In this document: positions 6,855 through 11,259 of the stretch, piece after piece | Layout: each line of letters begins with the position of its first letter | Position numbering within the stretch: the first letter of the stretch is position 1 | NCBI GenBank assembly: GCA_030696545.1 | Contig: JAUYSA010000457.1 | Span: forward strand, 1-11,259 | Direction: 5' to 3' | Origin: Hyphomonadaceae bacterium | Lineage (GTDB): Bacteria > Pseudomonadota > Alphaproteobacteria > Caulobacterales > Hyphomonadaceae | DNA length: 11,259 bases | Notes under the pieces: model-generated | Databases searched by the model: none | Told to the model about the DNA's origin: nothing | The model's input: the letters and a program-made list of their open reading frames with translations, nothing else | Translations under genes and position numbers: made by a program

Positions 6855-8060
6855 TTACTGCCCGAACAACGCGCCATGAACCCGCGCCGGCCCCGTCTCG
6901 CCATGCGGCCACGACGCCCGGTCGAAATTTATGCCGTCAGGCAGCGTCTCATCCACCTTCATCGCGCCTGTTGCCGGATCGATCTTCACCACCAGCGCCC
7001 AGCTCTGATCATTTCCGGTCACGACCATCCGGTCCGACTTCCTGTCAGCCGAGATCCAGTGCGCCATGTGAAACCTCTGGTCGAACACGATACGCGAAGC
7101 CTCGACCGGCTTCTTCGGATCGGAAACATCCAGCGCGATCAGCCCGTTTATCTCGGGCACCGTCTGCACATAGTAGTTTCCAACCACGACGGGCACGGCG
7201 CACACATCATGCACGCCCTTACCGCCCGGAAACGCGTGAACGAACACCGCCTTCGGCGCCGCTCCGAATGCGTCGTCGATGCGATAGACGCCGCACGAGA
7301 ACGTCCCGACATACACCGTCCCATCCGCCAGCACGCGCGGCTCTGCTGGATCGACATGATGCTCGCCCTGCCCGGACGGCGGCAGGTTCACTGTAGCAAG
7401 CACCTTCATCTGCGATGCCGACCACACCTGCACCTGATTGGTCGGCTTATAGTCCTGGCCCGGCCATCCCATCTCGGCCAACGTCACCACCGCGCGATCC
7501 TTGCCCGGCGCCACAGCGAGACTGTATGGCCACACGAGATCATCCGGCGTATCCGCCGACTTCGCAGAAGCCGTCCGCAACACCTTTCCATCCGGCGACA
7601 ATTCGGCAAGCCCGCCCGGCGCGCCATACTTTCCATCATGCCCCTGCAACGTCACCATCACATTGCCATTGTCGAGCCGCGCATAGCTGTGCGGAAACGC
7701 AAACGCGCCCATCTCCTTCAACTGCGACGCCACTTTCGGCTTCAGCGGATCACGCAGGTCAATCAGCGATGTCAGCCCGGCAGTAAAGCCGTCGCCAAAC
7801 AACACGCCGCCCGCCGGAAACTCATACTCCACATGATGCGGCATCGTGCCCGTCGCGCCGATCGGCGCCGTCGCAACCACATCGCCATAGGTCGCCGATC
7901 CTTCGCGCAAATCCACCACGGAGAGAAAATCGGAATGCGCCTTGTCTTTGTCTGCCGACCACACGAACAGGAAATTCGAACCCTTGGCGTCAGGCGCCTC
8001 CGGCGCGCTGGCACACCCAGCGAGAACCGCAAGGCCCGCAGCCCACAACGACAGCCTCAT
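6855..8060 (-). CDS. Predicted lipoprotein related to selenium-binding protein 1 / methanethiol oxidase
   Basis: The 401-residue product resembles the SBP56/SELENBP1 superfamily, beta-propeller proteins that include copper-dependent bacterial methanethiol oxidases. Family-like stretches are SATYGDVV, TMPHHVEYEFP (His75-76), FPHSYARL (His124), GEHHVDPAEPR (His234-235), TFSCGVYR (Cys256), FHMAHWIS (His331, His334), VVTGNDQSW and a final WPHGETGPARVHG. The histidines are candidates for metal ligands. The N-terminus MRLSLWAAGLAVLAGC carries a lipobox (LAGC, Cys16), so the protein should be lipid-anchored in the envelope. I chose the ATG at 8060: GGGAG lies 9 nt upstream and the signal peptide is then of normal length. 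The ATG at 8069 abuts the GGGAG, and a start at 8156 would add 32 residues unlike a signal peptide. It is divergent from the DUF2200 gene. Enzymatic activity is not established from sequence. Confidence 0.8.
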   Translation of the reverse strand: MRLSLWAAGLAVLAGCASAPEAPDAKGSNFLFVWSADKDKAHSDFLSVVDLREGSATYGDVVATAPIGATGTMPHHVEYEFPAGGVLFGDGFTAGLTSLIDLRDPLKPKVASQLKEMGAFAFPHSYARLDNGNVMVTLQGHDGKYGAPGGLAELSPDGKVLRTASAKSADTPDDLVWPYSLAVAPGKDRAVVTLAEMGWPGQDYKPTNQVQVWSASQMKVLATVNLPPSGQGEHHVDPAEPRVLADGTVYVGTFSCGVYRIDDAFGAAPKAVFVHAFPGGKGVHDVCAVPVVVGNYYVQTVPEINGLIALDVSDPKKPVEASRIVFDQRFHMAHWISADRKSDRMVVTGNDQSWALVVKIDPATGAMKVDETLPDGINFDRASWPHGETGPARVHGALFGQ

Positions 8061-8227
8061 CGCGCCCATCTCCCGATCAACCCGCCAGCCTTGCCCCGTT
8101 TCGACCCACCCAGCAACTCGCGCTGTTCCGGACAGACGCATATTGCCCATCACCAAAAGCCGTAAGAGAAATGCAGTTGCAGAAGCTCCATCGCAGCGCT
8201 CTGCTCAAACTGTCCTCGGAGCCTGTC

Positions 8228-8587
8228 ATGACGAAGCACCGCATCTATTCGATGACCTTCGCCAGCGTTTATCCGATGTACGTCGCCAAGGCCGAGAAGA
8301 AGGGACGCACACAGGCCGAGGTTGATGAAGCGATCCGCTGGCTCACCGGCTACACCGCCAAAGGGCTCGAAGCCCATATCAAGAAGAAGACAACTTTCGA
8401 GGGCTTCTTCGACACCGCCCCCAAACTCAATGCCGCGCGCGACCAGATCACCGGCATCATTTGCGGCGTGCGGATCGAGCAGATCGAAGACCCGCTGATG
8501 AAGAACATCCGCTACCTGGACAAGCTCATCGACGAGATTGCCAAGGGCAGGCCAATGGAAAAGGTCTTGCGCAAACAGACCGCCTAG
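8228..8587 (+). CDS. DUF2200 family protein
   Basis: This 119-residue protein closely fits the DUF2200 family of small, probably cytoplasmic proteins of unknown function. Recognisable blocks are MTKHRIYSMTFASVYPMYV at the start, KAEKKGRT (21-28), WLTGY (38-42), and CGVRIEQIEDPLM (79-91) followed by the helical RYLDKLIDEIAKG. I use the ATG at 8228, which has CGGAG 6 nt upstream and matches the family N-terminus; an in-frame ATG at 8171 would add 19 residues of no family character. There is no signal peptide or membrane segment. It is divergent from the SELENBP1-like lipoprotein gene, with 167 nt between starts, and its stop codon overlaps that of the convergent small lipoprotein gene. Confidence 0.88.
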   Translation: MTKHRIYSMTFASVYPMYVAKAEKKGRTQAEVDEAIRWLTGYTAKGLEAHIKKKTTFEGFFDTAPKLNAARDQITGIICGVRIEQIEDPLMKNIRYLDKLIDEIAKGRPMEKVLRKQTA

Positions 8588-8835
8588 CCCGCACTAATCC
8601 CCACATCGAAGCACGAAAGCGCCGGCGTCATGTCGCTCGGCAGCACCCACTCGCCGCCAAAATTCTCCGGCACGTCGAGGAAGTCGTCCCGCCGCTCCGG
8701 CGGCAGGCGCTTCAACAAGCAGTCACACAGCTCGCGCTTCATCCCGCTGGCCTCGCAGTCAGCCATGAACTGCTGTTCCGGGTTGCTACAGGCCCCGGCC
8801 AGTCCAAGTAAGGCGACGATCAGGTAAGCTCGCAT
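8584..8835 (-). CDS. Small cysteine-rich putative lipoprotein, function unknown
   Basis: I do not recognise a named family. The 83-residue product begins MRAYLIVALLGLAGAC, a short signal peptide with a lipobox-like end; the residue at -3 is alanine rather than the more usual leucine, so lipidation at Cys16 is likely but not certain. The mature part is short and holds four more cysteines (C27, C37, C39, C75), including a CDC, in FMADCEASG and RELCDCLLKRL; these could form disulfides or bind a ligand in the periplasm. An AAGGA site lies 8 nt before the ATG. It converges on the DUF2200 gene with a 4-nt overlap. Confidence 0.68.
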   Translation of the reverse strand: MRAYLIVALLGLAGACSNPEQQFMADCEASGMKRELCDCLLKRLPPERRDDFLDVPENFGGEWVLPSDMTPALSCFDVGISAG

Positions 8836-8997
8836 GACAGCATCCTTACTGTCGGAACACCGCCCCGTGAACCCGCGTAGCCTCCAACTCTTCGCAACGA
8901 GCCCGAAGCACTGAGCCTACTGAAGCAAGGCTGCTCATTGCATGCAGGCGTCGTCTGTAGTCTGTATCCGCACGATATGGCGAACGGGGGATGTTTG

Positions 8998-9780
8998 ATG
9001 ACAAGTGCGACAATCGACTTCCCGGTGACTGACGATCGGCGGTTTATCCGGAACCTGATCACTACGATGGCCATCATACTGGTGGCAGGGTTTGTGGTGC
9101 AGCTCGCACTCGGCCGCTCCAGCTTCAACTCGCCACTGATCATCCATCTTCACGCTTTCGCTTTCATGGCCTGGATCGGCATCACGCTCACGCAGACCTG
9201 GTTGGCAGCCAACGGAAATCTGGCCCTGCACCGGAAACTGGGACTGCTCTCGATGTTCTGGGTCGTCGGCCTGCTGATTCTCGGACCGTTGGTGACAATC
9301 TCCACGGTGCAGACAGCGCGCACGCCCTTCTTCTTCCAGCCGCAGCACTTCCTGATCGCCAACCCTATGACCATGATTGGCTTTGTTGGCTTGTTCGCAG
9401 CAGCAATCGTCCTGCGGCGCCAGACGGACTGGCACACGCGCCTGCAGGTCGGAGCGTTCGTGATGCTGATGGGGCCGGGCTTCGGAAGGCTGTTGCCGAT
9501 GCCTTTTCTGCCGCCATACGCCTTCGAGATTGCCGGCCTCGTAGCGCTTGTCTTCCCGGCCGTCGGCATCGTGCGCGACTGGCGCGTACATGGCCGCCCA
9601 CACCCCGCATGGTTCTGGGGGATCGGCGTGCTGCTGGCAGTCACACTGCTCGCTCGCCTGATCGCATTCTCACCCGCTGGCGAAGCGATCTACAATCTTG
9701 CCACAACAGGCAGCGTCATGAACGCAACCGATGGCCTCGCATTCCCGCCGCCGCCGGGCCCTCCACCGGGATCAACGTAA
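8998..9780 (+). CDS. Seven-helix membrane protein with conserved-looking histidines, function unknown
   Basis: The 260-residue product is a polytopic inner-membrane protein. Hydrophobic segments lie at about 20-39, 49-70, 82-103, 119-140, 151-170, 173-193 and 204-224. Histidines sit at helix ends or short loops: IIHLHAFAFMAWI (H50, H52), NLALHRKLG (H78), QPQHFL (H117), DWHTRLQ (H146) and VHGRPHPAWFWG (H198, H202). I recall similar uncharacterised proteins with the H-x-H-x-F-x-x-W and L-H-R-x-L-G pattern, but no function; haem or metal binding is a guess. The tail ends in a proline/glycine run (FPPPPGPPPGST). I chose the ATG at 8998 because GGGGGA lies 6 nt upstream; the ATG at 8938 would add 20 unlikely residues. 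It is a single-gene unit, convergent with the downstream SDR gene (21-nt gap). Confidence 0.85.
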   Translation: MTSATIDFPVTDDRRFIRNLITTMAIILVAGFVVQLALGRSSFNSPLIIHLHAFAFMAWIGITLTQTWLAANGNLALHRKLGLLSMFWVVGLLILGPLVTISTVQTARTPFFFQPQHFLIANPMTMIGFVGLFAAAIVLRRQTDWHTRLQVGAFVMLMGPGFGRLLPMPFLPPYAFEIAGLVALVFPAVGIVRDWRVHGRPHPAWFWGIGVLLAVTLLARLIAFSPAGEAIYNLATTGSVMNATDGLAFPPPPGPPPGST

Positions 9781-9801
9781 CGCGAACGCCAGTTTCGCAG
9801 A

Positions 9802-10566
9802 TCAGCCCATGCTCTGCGCGTCGTCGACCAGCACGTCCGTGCCTGTAACGAACTTGGCCCCATCCGAGCTCAGGAACAGCAGCGCCTCGTCGAGGCTTTG
9901 CTCGTCCATGATCCGCCGGCGCGGGCTCTTGCCGATCGTCTTGGCGCCGCCCTCGCCGTTCAGCCATTCCTCGGTCAGCTCCGTCGCCACATAGCCCGGC
10001 GACAGCGCGTTCACGTTGATCCCATACCGCGCCCACTCCCGCGCCAGTGACCGCGTAAGATGCGCGCAAGCCGCCTTCGATGCGTTGTACGCCGACACGT
10101 TCGGGATCACGATCCGCCCTGCCATCGACGCGATGTTCACGATCCGCCCATGCGCCGATTTCTCCGGCCCGGCATGGATCAACCGCCGCGCCGCCTCGCG
10201 CGCCACCAGCCAGACTGACGTCACGTTCAGATCCATGATCTTCCGGAACTCGGCAACATCCTGCGTAATCGCATTGTTCGCGTGCGTCATGCCCGCATTG
10301 TTGATGACCGTGTCCACCACCCCGAACTTCGCCTCGGCCACGTCGAACATCGCGACCACCTGCGCCTCGTCCGTCACATCGCACTGAACAGCCAGCGCCT
10401 TGTCCACGCCGATCTCCTTCACGAGATCCTCCAGCCGATCCTTCCGCCGCGCCGCCACTACAACCTTCGCGCCCTCAGCCGCCAGTAGCTGCGCAAACCG
10501 CTTGCCCAGACCGGATGAAGCCCCCGTCACCAGCGCCACACGCCCTGCAACACGACCCGTCATCAT
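9802..10566 (-). CDS. Short-chain dehydrogenase/reductase (SDR)
   Basis: This 254-residue protein is a classical SDR, an NAD(P)H-dependent oxidoreductase with a Rossmann fold, probably cytoplasmic. It has the cofactor motif TGASSGLG (14-21), CDVTD (62-66), NNAG (89-92) and the catalytic set N114, S147, Y160 and K164 (YNASK), then PGYVATELTEEW. AARRKDR after the second strand suggests preference for NADPH, since basic residues there usually bind the 2'-phosphate; this is inference. It starts 6 nt after the mfd stop, and its AGGAG ribosome-binding site overlaps that stop codon, so it is likely co-transcribed with mfd. The next codon is also ATG (10563) and is better spaced from AGGAG (6 nt rather than 3), so it may be the true start. 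Substrate cannot be told from sequence. Confidence 0.9.
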   Translation of the reverse strand: MMTGRVAGRVALVTGASSGLGKRFAQLLAAEGAKVVVAARRKDRLEDLVKEIGVDKALAVQCDVTDEAQVVAMFDVAEAKFGVVDTVINNAGMTHANNAITQDVAEFRKIMDLNVTSVWLVAREAARRLIHAGPEKSAHGRIVNIASMAGRIVIPNVSAYNASKAACAHLTRSLAREWARYGINVNALSPGYVATELTEEWLNGEGGAKTIGKSPRRRIMDEQSLDEALLFLSSDGAKFVTGTDVLVDDAQSMG

Positions 10567-10572
10567 TCGCTC

Positions 10573-11259
10573 CTAAAGCAGCCCGCTCATATCCCGCAGC
10601 AGGTTCTTAACGCCCACCAGCCGCGCCGGCGCATCGGCCCACGTGCCGCCCAGCACCAGCTTCATGTCCGGCCGCAGCTTCAGCACGTTCGGCCGTTTCT
10701 GCACATACGCGATCAGCTTGCCCCCATCGAGCGGCGCATCCTGCCGGAACGCCAGCAGCGCGCCCTTCGGCCCCGCCGAAACCTTCGCCACACCCAGCCG
10801 CTTGCAAAGGATCTTCACCGCCGTGATCTCCAGCAGCTGCTTCGTCTCTTCCGGCAGCGGACCAAAGCGATCGATCAGCTCCGCCGCAAACGCCTCGCGC
10901 TCGCCATCCGTCGCCAGATCCGCAAGCCGCCGATACAACGCCAGACGCGTCGACAGATCCTCGACATAATGCTCGGGGATCAGCACCGCCGCACCCACAT
11001 CGATCTGCGGCGACCAGTCGTCCGCCACCTCATGCGTATCCAGCGTCTCGCCAGACCGCAGCGCCTTCACCGCATCCTCCAGCATCTGCTGATACAGCTC
11101 GACCCCAACCTCGCGGATATGCCCGGACTGTTCGTCGCCCAAGAGGTTGCCTCCGCCGCGCATATCCAGATCGTGGCTCGCCAGCATAAAGCCCGCGCCC
11201 AGGCTATCCAGCGACTGCAACACCTTCAGCCGCTTCGCCGCGCCATCGGTCAGCTTCTC
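10573..11259 (-). CDS. mfd: Transcription-repair coupling factor Mfd, C-terminal part
   Basis: Mfd is a DNA translocase that releases RNA polymerase stalled at DNA lesions and recruits nucleotide excision repair. Only the last 228 residues are in the window; the frame is open to the right edge. The segment starts in the second RecA-like helicase domain with KRLKVLQSLDSLGAGFMLAS, then HDLDMRGGGNLLGDEQSGH (window residues 29-47), the conserved motif after helicase motif VI. The C-terminal regulatory domain follows, with RLALYRRLADL and ELIDRFGPLPEE, ending in NLLRDMSGLL before the stop. The N-terminal UvrB-like and polymerase-binding domains lie outside the window. The stop codon overlaps the ribosome-binding site of the SDR gene. 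Confidence 0.95.
   Translation of the reverse strand, partial: EKLTDGAAKRLKVLQSLDSLGAGFMLASHDLDMRGGGNLLGDEQSGHIREVGVELYQQMLEDAVKALRSGETLDTHEVADDWSPQIDVGAAVLIPEHYVEDLSTRLALYRRLADLATDGEREAFAAELIDRFGPLPEETKQLLEITAVKILCKRLGVAKVSAGPKGALLAFRQDAPLDGGKLIAYVQKRPNVLKLRPDMKLVLGGTWADAPARLVGVKNLLRDMSGLL

Noticed and set aside
6744..8165. A 473-residue plus-strand frame opposite the SELENBP1-like gene
   Set aside because: Arg/His-rich mirror frame spanning a gene, a spacer and part of another gene; the minus-strand protein has clear family motifs.
9782..9798. Small hairpin GCGAA...TTCGC between the membrane protein and SDR genes
   Set aside because: Only a 5-bp stem with no T-run on either side; too weak to call a bidirectional terminator.

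Overview
The window looks like an ordinary chromosomal stretch of a high-GC alphaproteobacterium. Hyphomonadaceae or a related Caulobacterales lineage is my best guess, but it is inferred only from protein style and gene content; I see no marker gene that fixes the genus. I found no phage, transposon, CRISPR, toxin or defence genes. The window is mostly housekeeping and metabolic genes plus several little-studied conserved families.

Layout from left to right. (1) Positions 1-799, minus strand: the start of the NADH dehydrogenase (complex I) operon, nuoA followed by nuoB, which runs off the left edge. (2) Positions 800-1337: a 538-nt stretch with no gene, holding the untranslated region ahead of nuoA and, at its far end, a hairpin behind a tRNA. 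(3) Positions 1338-1414, minus strand: tRNA-Asp(GTC), with a good sigma-70-type promoter at 1440-1468 and a perfect 11-bp inverted repeat bracketing the tRNA. (4) Positions 1493-5277, minus strand: a probable operon transcribed in the order M1-family metallopeptidase, DUF6702-type exported protein (ATGA overlap), GspN-like protein. All three carry export or membrane-anchor signals, so the unit acts in the cell envelope. (5) Positions 5278-5612: non-coding, with a strong intrinsic terminator reading on the minus strand. (6) Positions 5613-8060, minus strand: an alpha-methylacyl-CoA racemase-like (family III CoA-transferase) enzyme and, upstream of it, a predicted lipoprotein related to selenium-binding protein 1 / methanethiol oxidase. 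(7) Positions 8228-8587, plus strand: a DUF2200 protein, convergent with a small cysteine-rich lipoprotein (8584-8835, minus); the two stop codons share one CTAG. (8) Positions 8998-9780, plus strand: a seven-helix, histidine-containing membrane protein of unknown function. (9) Positions 9802-11259, minus strand: the 3' end of mfd (transcription-repair coupling factor), followed 6 nt later by a short-chain dehydrogenase/reductase.

Most genes lie on the minus strand and most adjacent pairs are tightly spaced. The neighbours do not form one obvious pathway: respiration (nuo), envelope proteolysis/export (M1-DUF6702-GspN), acyl-CoA metabolism (racemase) and DNA repair (mfd) sit side by side. The most unusual sequence-level signals are the leader-trailer inverted repeat around tRNA-Asp and the strong terminator about 195 nt beyond the nearest coding end. 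The least explained proteins are the SELENBP1-like lipoprotein and the histidine-rich membrane protein.
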